Under the pieces are notes generated by a model. The model searched no databases, had not been told where the DNA came from, and saw only the letters and a list, made by a program, of their open reading frames with translations. The translations under genes were made by a program, and so were the position numbers. From NCBI RefSeq assembly GCF_025211055.1, contig NZ_JAOARO010000057.1, positions 186,001-250,000 on the forward strand: DNA of 64,000 bases, given 5' to 3'. This DNA comes from Vallitalea sp. (GTDB lineage Bacteria > Bacillota > Clostridia > Lachnospirales > Vallitaleaceae). Shown one piece after another: positions 1 through 7,040 of the stretch (position 1 is its first letter; each line of letters starts with the position of its first letter).

Positions 1-2269
1 TTGTAGCACTCTCTAATTCAGTCATATTTGCCCCACCACAATCTCTATATATATGGATTGATTTATCAAGAGCATATGTATAGGCATAATCTCCACTTTT
101 TCCTTTGTATATTATTCCAGGTTCTAGCTCTGGTGGATTATTAGAGTTTGGTAAATCATTAACCCTAACTAGTTTGCTTTTTAAGCTATCAATTTGTGAT
201 TGGATAATCCCCTTTTGTATTAGTAAATCATCTGCTATAGCAAAATAATTACTCCTAATTATTGGTATATTATCTCCTGAAACTTCAAAGTAATAATTAC
301 CCTTCGTATCAAAGTCATTAAAATCACCTATCCACCAATGAGAGCCCCACTTCTGACCCCAATAAGTTATATTTCCTGTTTTTACAACAGAGTCATCTTC
401 TTTTTTCTTAATTTTATAAACAGCGTTTTCTGGATTCCAATTAGGATTACGTTTTACACTTCTTAGAACTCCCATTTTTCTATCAGTTGGTCTAAATCCA
501 ACTTGATCTATAAGTAAACTTATATCTTGAGCAGATGTATAATGCATATTATATAGCTTATTAACTTGTGCATCTGTCAAAGCAGTTTCATAATATCTCA
601 TCTCATCAATACTACCTTTATATGGTAGTTTATATTCTGAATCACTTATTTTGATTCTATGTCCTATTGCAAAATTTCCTGTTTTATTACTAATAGCACT
701 ATTTAAGTCATTACTTTGTTTTGCGAGTTTTCCATTCAAGTAGATCTTCTGATAATGTCCATCATAACTACATGTTATATGTATCCACCTATTATCAACT
801 AATCCTCCTAAATCTGAATCAATATATCTTTCAGTAACTCCATCAGGATAAATACCGAATCTTATTTTACCGTCTATATCATGATTCCCTATCCAAAATG
901 TATTGTTATTCGAAGTACCGAACTTAGATAATATTGGTGTCCAATCTTTATGTATGTCACTAGGTCTTACCCAAAATGAAACTGTAAAACTTCCTTCTAC
1001 TTTAACATCATTAAAATTAACAGTATCGTCTTTTCCATCCATATATAACCCTGTTGAGCCATCAATAACATCCTTAGTCGAATATATAGGTTCACTTGCT
1101 GTCCCATTAGCTAAACCTTTATCATCATTTAAATTATTTTCAAATTTCCAATGATGTTTAGGTTCTGGCAATGCACTACTATTTACTACCTTGGCAATCA
1201 CGTTATCAAAAGAACTCTTACCATTATATGCTATTAATCCAAACATTCCTGATGTGAAGTTATTATCAACTACATTAATGACTGGCGTTATATTATCATC
1301 CAGATAGACTTTTATTTTATTTCCTATGGCACTAACTTTTAGATGATACTTCTTTCCCACATCAAAGTTATAATTATATGTGCTTATGGATTCATATGGA
1401 AACTTATATAGTTTAACTACATTACTAAGAGAATCCAAAGCAACACAATATGTATTATCCATATTTTTGTTACCTCTAAAAGCCAATATACCTGCTGCAT
1501 CATTAGTATCTAAAGTTATATCTGCTTCATATATGAAATCAGTTGCTACTATACTATCTTTATATGTAATAACCTCTTGATTTGCATTAGAACTTCCTTG
1601 AAGTTGATTGTTTTGCACATTCCATGTACCATTAATCACAGTAAATGATGAGTTACCATTATTAAAATCATCTTTGAAAAGAATTGATGAATCATCTACA
1701 GTAATATTCTTAAAAGTAACTTTTGTTCCCGCTCTAAACAATCCAAACTGTCCGTTAGTATGTAATGAATCATTCACATTAATACATGGTGATCCTTCAT
1801 TATTAAAATAAACTTTCAGATTGTTCCCCGTTGTTTTTACTTTAATATTATATACTTCATTCCAATTAATTGTTTTATCAGCTACTCCTAATATTTGACC
1901 AAATCCATCATGAAATTTATGGACTTCAATACGTTGAAATGTCGATGTTTTATGTAACATTATTATATAAGAATTACTATAGGATTCTCCACTTGCTCTA
2001 ACTAATACCCCACCTTGTGATGACATATTACCAGAACCATTTAATGCTACATCTACCTTATATTCAAAATCAGTACCTTTCTCTAAAGACCTAACAGATA
2101 AAACATTTCCTTCACCAATAATATTACTGCTGTTGTTTATCCAGCCAGAAGGTAAATTTTGCCATGTTAAATTTGAAACGAAACTAGCATTTACAAAACA
2201 CATATCTCCATTTAATAAAATAATTATTGCAATTATACATGTAACCAAAACATTCTTTCTGTTAAACAT
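1..2269 (-). CDS. Secreted multi-domain LamG / GH9-like carbohydrate-active protein, 3' end outside window
   Basis: The frame stays open for 756 codons from an ATG at 2269 to the left edge, so the C-terminus is missing. The start is preceded by GAGGAG about 7 nt upstream. Residues 1-29 are a signal peptide with a hydrophobic core (IIAIIILLNG). Residues about 30-195 and 198-365 are two similar beta-sandwich modules of the concanavalin-like/DUF1080 type. Residues about 370-575 form a LamG module (FWVRP, WIHITCSYDG, GSIDEMRYY). Residues about 583-680 resemble the N-terminal Ig-like domain of family 9 glycoside hydrolases (LIDQVGFRP, WWIGDF, YFAIADD). This order suggests an exported enzyme acting on a polysaccharide, with glycan-binding modules first and the catalytic module beyond the window. 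The enzyme family is inferred; export and LamG are well supported. Confidence 0.75.
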   Translation of the reverse strand, partial: MFNRKNVLVTCIIAIIILLNGDMCFVNASFVSNLTWQNLPSGWINNSSNIIGEGNVLSVRSLEKGTDFEYKVDVALNGSGNMSSQGGVLVRASGESYSNSYIIMLHKTSTFQRIEVHKFHDGFGQILGVADKTINWNEVYNIKVKTTGNNLKVYFNNEGSPCINVNDSLHTNGQFGLFRAGTKVTFKNITVDDSSILFKDDFNNGNSSFTVINGTWNVQNNQLQGSSNANQEVITYKDSIVATDFIYEADITLDTNDAAGILAFRGNKNMDNTYCVALDSLSNVVKLYKFPYESISTYNYNFDVGKKYHLKVSAIGNKIKVYLDDNITPVINVVDNNFTSGMFGLIAYNGKSSFDNVIAKVVNSSALPEPKHHWKFENNLNDDKGLANGTASEPIYSTKDVIDGSTGLYMDGKDDTVNFNDVKVEGSFTVSFWVRPSDIHKDWTPILSKFGTSNNNTFWIGNHDIDGKIRFGIYPDGVTERYIDSDLGGLVDNRWIHITCSYDGHYQKIYLNGKLAKQSNDLNSAISNKTGNFAIGHRIKISDSEYKLPYKGSIDEMRYYETALTDAQVNKLYNMHYTSAQDISLLIDQVGFRPTDRKMGVLRSVKRNPNWNPENAVYKIKKKEDDSVVKTGNITYWGQKWGSHWWIGDFNDFDTKGNYYFEVSGDNIPIIRSNYFAIADDLLIQKGIIQSQIDSLKSKLVRVNDLPNSNNPPELEPGIIYKGKSGDYAYTYALDKSIHIYRDCGGANMTELESAT

Positions 2270-2777
2270 TCCACCATCTCCTCAATTTATATTTATTAAG
2301 CAAATTTGAAAATAAAATAAGATACCTCCTTCATTATGACATTATATAATATTCAATATAAAACAAAAAATTATTATTATTAGGTTTATATAAATAATAT
2401 TGGTTTTTTTGAAATTAATTAATTAATTAATTATCTATTTATTCAACTTGAATTTAGTTCATAACCATTAGGAAGTGTTTTATAATAATGTGTTATCAAA
2501 CTTTATTATATTAAATATAAATATTATTTCTACGATTACGTTATAGACAAAAACTATAGATTATATAATTAAGAATTTAGTATGTTTATTAACAATTAAC
2601 ATACTAAGTTTTTATGCATAAAAATACATTTAACATAGTTCTATTAACTACATCTCAAGATATCACAACTGCCTTAAACACTATAGTTTACGCTGTTTAG
2701 TGTCAATTAATAATACATTTTAATACTAATTCTTATATGCTATAATAATTCATATAAATACTATTGGAGGTTACTTT
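2270..2777. other. Non-coding spacer between divergent genes
   Basis: This 508-bp, very AT-rich gap must hold the promoters of the minus-strand secreted protein and the plus-strand DegV gene. I see a short AATT tandem run near 2415-2437, an unpaired strong ribosome-binding-like AAGGAGGT on the minus strand near 2322-2332 with no start codon behind it, a hairpin at 2577-2607, and a TATAAT at 2741-2746 upstream of degV. No coding sequence is supported. Confidence 0.5.
2577..2607. terminator. Orphan hairpin followed by T-run
   Basis: TTAGTATGTT and AACATACTAA form a perfect 10-bp stem with an 11-nt loop, followed on the plus strand by GTTTTTA. It looks like a weak intrinsic terminator, but no gene lies upstream on that strand, so its role is unclear. 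Confidence 0.4.
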
Positions 2778-3656
2778 ATGCCAAAATTTGAAATTATGTG
2801 TGATAGCGCATGTGATTTACCTGATTACCTAGTTGAAGAATATGATATTAATATAATATCTTTTTATATATCCTTTGATCAGGAAAATTATTTACGGGAA
2901 AGAATTGACATAACTATAGATGAATTCTATGATAAATTATATAATAACTTTCCAAAAACATCATTACCTTCCGTGCAAGATTATATTAATAAATTTACTC
3001 CATATGCAGAAGAAGGGAAAAATCTATTATGTATAACCCTCACATCCAAGTTCAGCGGTTCTTATCAGTCTGCTGTAAATGCACGTGAGATCATATTAGA
3101 GAAATATCCTGATTTTAATATAACAATTCTTGACTCTAGGCTATGTACAGCTTTGCAAGGTTTATTCGTTGTTGAAGTTGCAAGAATGAAAAATGATGGA
3201 TTATCTCTTGACGAAGCACTTGAGAAAATAGAAAAGATAATCCCTACAGGCAGGATAATGTTTACAATAGGTACACTTGAATATATGCAAAAAAGTGGAA
3301 GAATAGGAAAAGTTAGTGCCATAGCAGGTAATATACTTAATCTAAAACCTCTTATTGTTGTTAGAGATGGCGAATTATATCCTTACGGTACAACCCGTGG
3401 AAGGAAAAAAGCACTTAAGAAAATAGTATCTATGACAAAAGAACATTTTAAGAAAACCGGTGAAGACATAGATAATTATTATTTCTGTATAGCTAGAGGA
3501 CACCATACTGATGAAGCCGAAAAAGTAGCAGATAAAGTTAGAGACTTAGGTGTAAAAGGAGATATACCTTTCTATCAAGTAGGTTCAACAATAGGTACTA
3601 GCTGTGGTCCTGACCCAGTTGGAGTTATATTTATTAAGAATTATAAATATGTATAA
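2778..3656 (+). CDS. DegV family fatty-acid-binding protein
   Basis: This 292-residue protein has the usual length and layout of the DegV (EDD) family. These cytosolic proteins bind one fatty acid and in Firmicutes can serve as the FakB subunit of fatty acid kinase, presenting exogenous fatty acids for phosphorylation. Visible family marks are the N-terminal CDSACDLP segment (about residues 8-15), SKFSGSYQSA in the first third, and GTLEYMQKSGRIGKVSA followed by LNLKPLIVVRDGE in the second half. AGGAGG stands about 6 nt before the ATG, and TATAAT at 2741-2746 may be its -10 box. It appears monocistronic: the next gene has its own promoter and riboswitch. No FakA kinase gene is in the window, so a FakB role is inference. 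Confidence 0.9.
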   Translation: MPKFEIMCDSACDLPDYLVEEYDINIISFYISFDQENYLRERIDITIDEFYDKLYNNFPKTSLPSVQDYINKFTPYAEEGKNLLCITLTSKFSGSYQSAVNAREIILEKYPDFNITILDSRLCTALQGLFVVEVARMKNDGLSLDEALEKIEKIIPTGRIMFTIGTLEYMQKSGRIGKVSAIAGNILNLKPLIVVRDGELYPYGTTRGRKKALKKIVSMTKEHFKKTGEDIDNYYFCIARGHHTDEAEKVADKVRDLGVKGDIPFYQVGSTIGTSCGPDPVGVIFIKNYKYV

Positions 3657-3660
3657 TTTC

Positions 3661-3689
3661 TTGATTTATTAATATATATATAGTATAAT
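3661..3689 (+). promoter_or_regulatory. Sigma-A type promoter of the Mn2+ riboswitch transcript
   Basis: TTGATT (3661-3666) and TATAAT (3684-3689) are separated by exactly 17 nt. A start site near 3696 would place the riboswitch aptamer directly at the 5' end of the transcript. Confidence 0.65.
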
Positions 3690-3698
3690 TTTTATTAG

Positions 3699-3843
3699 TT
3701 TAAGGGAGTAGCTTGAAACTTGGTCGAATCCCAAGTTGAATAATCAGTCGTCATTCCGGTTGATATACCCGGCTGATTAACCATTTGATAACTATGCTTA
3801 TTATCATATAAGTATTATTATAAAATGAAAGCGAGACTTTTAC
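3699..3843 (+). ncRNA. yybP-ykoY (Mn2+) riboswitch aptamer
   Basis: The segment carries the conserved landmarks of the yybP-ykoY RNA in order: AGGGAGTAGC at about 3703-3712, CAGTCGTCATTC at about 3745-3756, ACCCGGCTG at about 3767-3775, and GCGAGACTTT at about 3831-3840, which closes the first stem against the 5' purine-rich strand. This class senses Mn2+ and usually turns on Mn2+ export or related membrane genes. The 3' strand of the closing stem (GACTTT) is shared with the terminator at 3835-3870, giving a clear ligand-dependent antitermination layout. Identification is from memory of the consensus; a covariance-model search would settle it. Confidence 0.85.
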
Positions 3844-3870
3844 TGTTTAATACAGTAGAAGTCTTTTTTT
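3835..3870 (+). terminator. Riboswitch expression-platform terminator
   Basis: GACTTTTACTG and CAGTAGAAGTC form an 11-bp stem (one G-U) around a 7-nt loop, followed by seven T. The 5' half of the stem overlaps the 3' strand of the riboswitch closing helix, so the two folds exclude each other. Confidence 0.9.
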
Positions 3871-3908
3871 GTCACAAGCTATTCAATATGTCTAGGAGGA
3901 TAACAATA

Positions 3909-4862
3909 ATGAAAGAATTTTCACCCTATTTGCTATTTTTGATTGGCTTCATCATGATTATTAAAGGTAGTGATTGGTTTATAGACGCTACTATATGGAT
4001 AGCCAAAGTATTAAAAGTACCCAATATCATAATAGGCGCAACCCTAGTCAGTATATGTACTACTTTACCAGAGGCAATGGTATCAGGAAGTTCTGCTATT
4101 AATGGAAACGCAAGTATAGCATTTGGAAATGCTCTAGGGTCAATTGCTTGTAACACTGGTTTTATACTGGGTCTAACAATTCTTTTATCAAGACCTGAGA
4201 TTAAGCAAAAAAAGAAGCTTAGTAGAACAGGATTATTTCTAGTATTTTTATTAAGTTTATTGACTGTTTTTTCTCTTGTATTCGGAGAAATATCAAGAAT
4301 CACAGGATTTATGTTTTTAGGTATTTTATTACTCTACTTATACAATAATGTGAAAGATGCTAAGATGAGTAGTAATGAAATCAAGCAAGATGAAGAAATC
4401 GAAGTTACAAGAAATATTATTATCAAAAATATAATATTATTTGCTATAGGTATTACTTTTACAATCATCGGTGCTAATCTTCTAGTTACTAACGGGGAAA
4501 AAATAGCTAAGATGTTAGGTGTACCAGATATAATTATAGGTGTTACCCTTACAGCTTTTGGTACTTCTCTACCAGAGTTAGTTACTGCTATTACAGCTAT
4601 AGTTAAAAAAGCTCATGATATATCTATTGGTAATGTTCTTGGTGCTAATATACTTAATATTATATTAGTTATTGGTTTATCATCTAGTATATTACCATTT
4701 GAGATTCAGCCTAGCTGGTTAAGTTACCATATACCATTTGTATTTGCTATAGTACTTACACTTGTTGCATTTACTTTATTTAATAAAAAAAGATTTAGGC
4801 GTTGGAATGGAGTACTAATGATTGCTACTTACTTTGCTTACATATATTTCTTAATATTTTAA
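3909..4862 (+). CDS. Calcium/sodium exchanger (CaCA) family membrane protein under Mn2+ riboswitch
   Basis: The protein has 317 residues from ATG 3909. A longer frame opens at 3825 but would run through the terminator hairpin, while AGGAGG at 3894-3899 fits the 3909 start. It shows the two inverted alpha-repeats of the YrbG/CaCA family: GATLVSICTTLPE near residue 40 and GVTLTAFGTSLPE near residue 215, each followed by an N-rich GNALGSIACN or GNVLGANILN segment. About ten membrane helices are visible, with an acidic loop between the halves (EIKQDEEIE). Family members exchange Na+ or H+ for Ca2+. The riboswitch ahead of it suggests that this member exports Mn2+, or is induced by it. A bidirectional terminator follows. 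Confidence 0.88.
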   Translation: MKEFSPYLLFLIGFIMIIKGSDWFIDATIWIAKVLKVPNIIIGATLVSICTTLPEAMVSGSSAINGNASIAFGNALGSIACNTGFILGLTILLSRPEIKQKKKLSRTGLFLVFLLSLLTVFSLVFGEISRITGFMFLGILLLYLYNNVKDAKMSSNEIKQDEEIEVTRNIIIKNIILFAIGITFTIIGANLLVTNGEKIAKMLGVPDIIIGVTLTAFGTSLPELVTAITAIVKKAHDISIGNVLGANILNIILVIGLSSSILPFEIQPSWLSYHIPFVFAIVLTLVAFTLFNKKRFRRWNGVLMIATYFAYIYFLIF

Positions 4863-4894
4863 TTCTAAAAAAATAAAATATATTTATTCAAATA

Positions 4895-4922
4895 AAAATC
4901 CTGGGCTAACATCCAGGATTTT
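4895..4922. terminator. Bidirectional terminator between convergent genes
   Basis: AAAATCCTGG and CCAGGATTTT form a perfect 10-bp stem with an 8-nt loop. A-rich and T-rich flanks let it work for the exchanger gene on the plus strand and the YdcZ pair on the minus strand. Confidence 0.85.
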
Positions 4923-4965
4923 ATGTTAAGCAAAATTTTAATGGAGTAAAAAATTTGCAAAACGA

Positions 4966-5421
4966 CTATTTAATTTTTGCTATTTCTTGGGCTTTCTTAT
5001 CGCCAAAAATATAGTATGTAAGTCCAATTACGATTAATAACCCACCTATTACTTTACCAGTAGAAAATATTCCTAATTTCACATAATCAATTAAAATTCC
5101 AGTAATCATCTGTCCTAAAAAAATTAGTATGGTAACATATACTGCTGATATTTTGTTAATTAAAAGGTTATTTATACATATTATAATTGAACCTATCCCT
5201 CCACCTAACATATAGTAAAGTGGAGTATCACCTAATTTATTAAAAGAAAAGTCAAATACGAATCTATTCAAAATTAGAAAAAATATGATTGAACATATTA
5301 ATCCTACTAAATAATTAGTGATACTTGACTGAATTAACCCTACTTTTGTTGCTAGATTTCCATTAATTGATATAGAAACAATAACTAATACTCCTGCTAA
5401 TAATGCTAGTATAATGTACAT
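4966..5421 (-). CDS. DMT-superfamily half transporter, YdcZ (DUF606) type, second of pair
   Basis: This 151-residue, almost wholly hydrophobic protein has five predicted membrane helices, the size of the YdcZ/DUF606 family, a half-size branch of the drug/metabolite transporters. Seen features are ISINGNLATKVG near residue 17, a glycine-rich GGGIGS turn near 75 and FLGQMITG near 102. An AGGAGG site precedes the ATG. It lies 20 nt behind a similar half-size gene, and such pairs probably form a heterodimer. The substrate is unknown. The divergent Crp/Fnr-type gene may control the pair. Confidence 0.8.
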   Translation of the reverse strand: MYIILALLAGVLVIVSISINGNLATKVGLIQSSITNYLVGLICSIIFFLILNRFVFDFSFNKLGDTPLYYMLGGGIGSIIICINNLLINKISAVYVTILIFLGQMITGILIDYVKLGIFSTGKVIGGLLIVIGLTYYIFGDKKAQEIAKIK

Positions 5422-5441
5422 TACAGACCTCCTAAAAATAT

Positions 5442-5864
5442 TTATAAAATAATCATTACAATAATACCAATGCTCATTATTGCTATACCAGTTAATTTTC
5501 TTATATTTATCTTATTTTTCTTGACTCCCAATAGTCCAAAGTGATCTATACTCATAGATGCAATCAACTGTCCCATCAATCCAAGACTGATTGTTAACGC
5601 TACGCCTAATTTATCAAAACATACATTATTCATAGTAACATTGAATATACCAATAGCTCCTCCGAGAAATAAGTATTTAGGAAGTCCTTTTGTACTTTTT
5701 AGCTTGTTACGGCTAATTAAGAATATAATGCTTGTACCTATCAAACCTACTAAATGTATTATAATCAAAGATTTATTATTTCCTATATGCTGAGCCAATA
5801 GTCCGTTAAATGAAATCATCAGAGCAATTAAAACTCCGTTAAATACAGCTACAAATTCAAACAT
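5442..5864 (-). CDS. DMT-superfamily half transporter, YdcZ (DUF606) type, first of pair
   Basis: The frame extends upstream to 5900, but GAGGAG sits 6 nt before the ATG at 5864, giving a 140-residue protein beginning MFEFVAVFNG. It has about five membrane helices and matches its downstream neighbour in ISFNGLLAQHIG (compare ISINGNLATKVG), GGAIG and LGLMGQLIAS. The two halves are therefore diverged paralogues and likely partners in one efflux or metabolite transporter. The promoter must lie in the 133-bp region shared with the divergent regulator. Confidence 0.8.
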   Translation of the reverse strand: MFEFVAVFNGVLIALMISFNGLLAQHIGNNKSLIIIHLVGLIGTSIIFLISRNKLKSTKGLPKYLFLGGAIGIFNVTMNNVCFDKLGVALTISLGLMGQLIASMSIDHFGLLGVKKNKINIRKLTGIAIMSIGIIVMIIL

Positions 5865-5951
5865 AATTACTCCTCTCAATTGAAAAAGCCTTTTAAGCAT
5901 TACAAATCTATAAGATTAGTGTTTACAAATTACGTGTATTAAGATATCATT

Positions 5952-5981
5952 TATAATACTATAGGTAATAGGACATATGTC
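5952..5981 (+). promoter_or_regulatory. Putative -10 box and palindromic operator before the Crp/Fnr gene
   Basis: TATAAT lies at 5952-5957, and the perfect 10-bp palindrome GACATATGTC lies at 5972-5981, between the likely start of transcription and the ribosome-binding site. It could be an autoregulatory site. The -35 box is not clear, so this is tentative. Confidence 0.35.
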
Positions 5982-5997
5982 ATAGGAGTGGATTATT

Positions 5998-6678
5998 TTG
6001 CAAACATATAAAGATATTGAGTTATTCAACATATATAATAAAAAGTATAAATTATATGAGATATTTGGAGATGACTTAGATAATTATTATGAATTTCATC
6101 TATTTGAAAAGGGTGAATTGATATGTAAGATGGATGAACCTGTTTATTATTTCTACCTTTTAGTAGATGGTAAGGCCAAGGTATTTACCCTGTCAGAGGA
6201 TGGAAGGATTTTATTACATGAATTCTATAAATCCATAAGTGATTTTGGTGACATTGAGATTCTTAATAACACTAACTATAGGACTAATGTTGAAGCTATT
6301 AAACAAAGTTTGTTTATAGCTTTTCCTGTTAATTATATAAATTCTATATGTATGAATAGGAAAGCATTTTTACAGTATTTATGTGTTACTCTAAGTAGGA
6401 AATTTATGATAAGTTCAAAGAAAAGCTCTTATAATATATTGTATCCTCTTAAAAATAGGTTGTCTGCATTTATATTGGAGCATATAACTGTAGAGGGGCA
6501 GCGATTGATAACGCTTACTTCTTCTTATAAAGAAATTGCTGAATCACTTGGGACGAGTTATCGTCATTTGTATAGGTGTTTGAATGAATTGAAGTTATTG
6601 GGTCTTATTGAGATTGATGGTAAGCAGATTAGGATTGTTGATGAGGTGAATCTTAGAAAGCTAAGTAAGGAATTATAG
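5998..6678 (+). CDS. Crp/Fnr family transcriptional regulator
   Basis: This 226-residue protein starts at TTG 5998 with AGGAG about 9 nt upstream. The N-terminal half is a cyclic-nucleotide-binding-like barrel (FHLFEKGELICKMDEPVYYF, then LLVDGKAKVFTLSEDGR). The C-terminal part has a winged helix-turn-helix with YKEIAESLGTSYRHLYRCL as the recognition unit near residues 180-198. It lacks the Cys cluster of O2-sensing Fnr, so its ligand is unknown. It resembles the YeiL branch. It diverges from the YdcZ pair, which it probably controls. Confidence 0.85.
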   Translation: MQTYKDIELFNIYNKKYKLYEIFGDDLDNYYEFHLFEKGELICKMDEPVYYFYLLVDGKAKVFTLSEDGRILLHEFYKSISDFGDIEILNNTNYRTNVEAIKQSLFIAFPVNYINSICMNRKAFLQYLCVTLSRKFMISSKKSSYNILYPLKNRLSAFILEHITVEGQRLITLTSSYKEIAESLGTSYRHLYRCLNELKLLGLIEIDGKQIRIVDEVNLRKLSKEL

Positions 6679-6714
6679 AATATAGTATAATAATTTTTTT
6701 TATATTTTAAATAA

Positions 6715-6739
6715 GTCAGAAAAAATGTTTTGTTCTGAC
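6715..6739. other. Hairpin after the Crp/Fnr gene
   Basis: GTCAGAA and TTCTGAC are perfect arms, extended inward by A-rich and T-rich strands. It lacks a downstream T-run on the plus strand, so it is a weak terminator candidate for the regulator gene. Confidence 0.4.
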
Positions 6740-6748
6740 GTGGTAATT

Positions 6749-6918
6749 GCAAAATAGTATATGTATATGTTACGCCAGCTACTTGCTCGTCCTGAGCTCA
6801 ATAAATAAAACAGGACATCGAGTCCAATTTTATTTTTGACAGTCCAGTAGGGCTGTCAGGTTAAAAGCTGGGTTCGGCGTCCTGCCTCACTACTCCACAT
6901 ATACATATACTATTTTGC
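6749..6918. repeat. 170-bp structured element bounded by a perfect 22-bp inverted repeat
   Basis: The arms at 6749-6770 and 6897-6918 are perfect reverse complements, starting GCAAAATAGT and ending ACTATTTTGC. Inside, CCAGCT (6775-6780) pairs with AGCTGG (6866-6871). One hairpin lies at 6803-6835 and another at 6838-6857 (GACAGTCC/GGGCTGTC with a 4-nt loop). The inside is clearly richer in G and C than the flanks. It may be a MITE-like mobile repeat or a structured RNA. It sits between two convergent genes, and no target-site duplication is evident. It is the only notable content of the 362-bp gap. Confidence 0.7.
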
Positions 6919-7040
6919 TTGTAGTCCCTTCAATATATTCACAAAGCACTTTTTCTTCTATTTAGCTAACTTATGGCTATTACAAGTTATATTATTAAAT
7001 ATCTGAAAATCTTTACAAAAATAAATTTATAGTGATTACT

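Noticed and set aside
2322..2332. Strong ribosome-binding-like AAGGAGGT on the minus strand as evidence of a small gene
   Set aside because: No start codon at suitable distance and no open frame behind it.
2411..2440. AATT tandem run as a meaningful repeat
   Set aside because: Short low-complexity run in very AT-rich spacer DNA; likely chance or slippage.
2650..2705. ACACTA/TAGTGT inverted repeat as terminator or riboswitch
   Set aside because: Only six pairs with a 15-nt loop and no T-run or conserved motif.
3825..3908. 28-residue N-terminal extension of the exchanger protein
   Set aside because: It would be translated through the riboswitch terminator and has no ribosome-binding site; AGGAGG supports ATG 3909.
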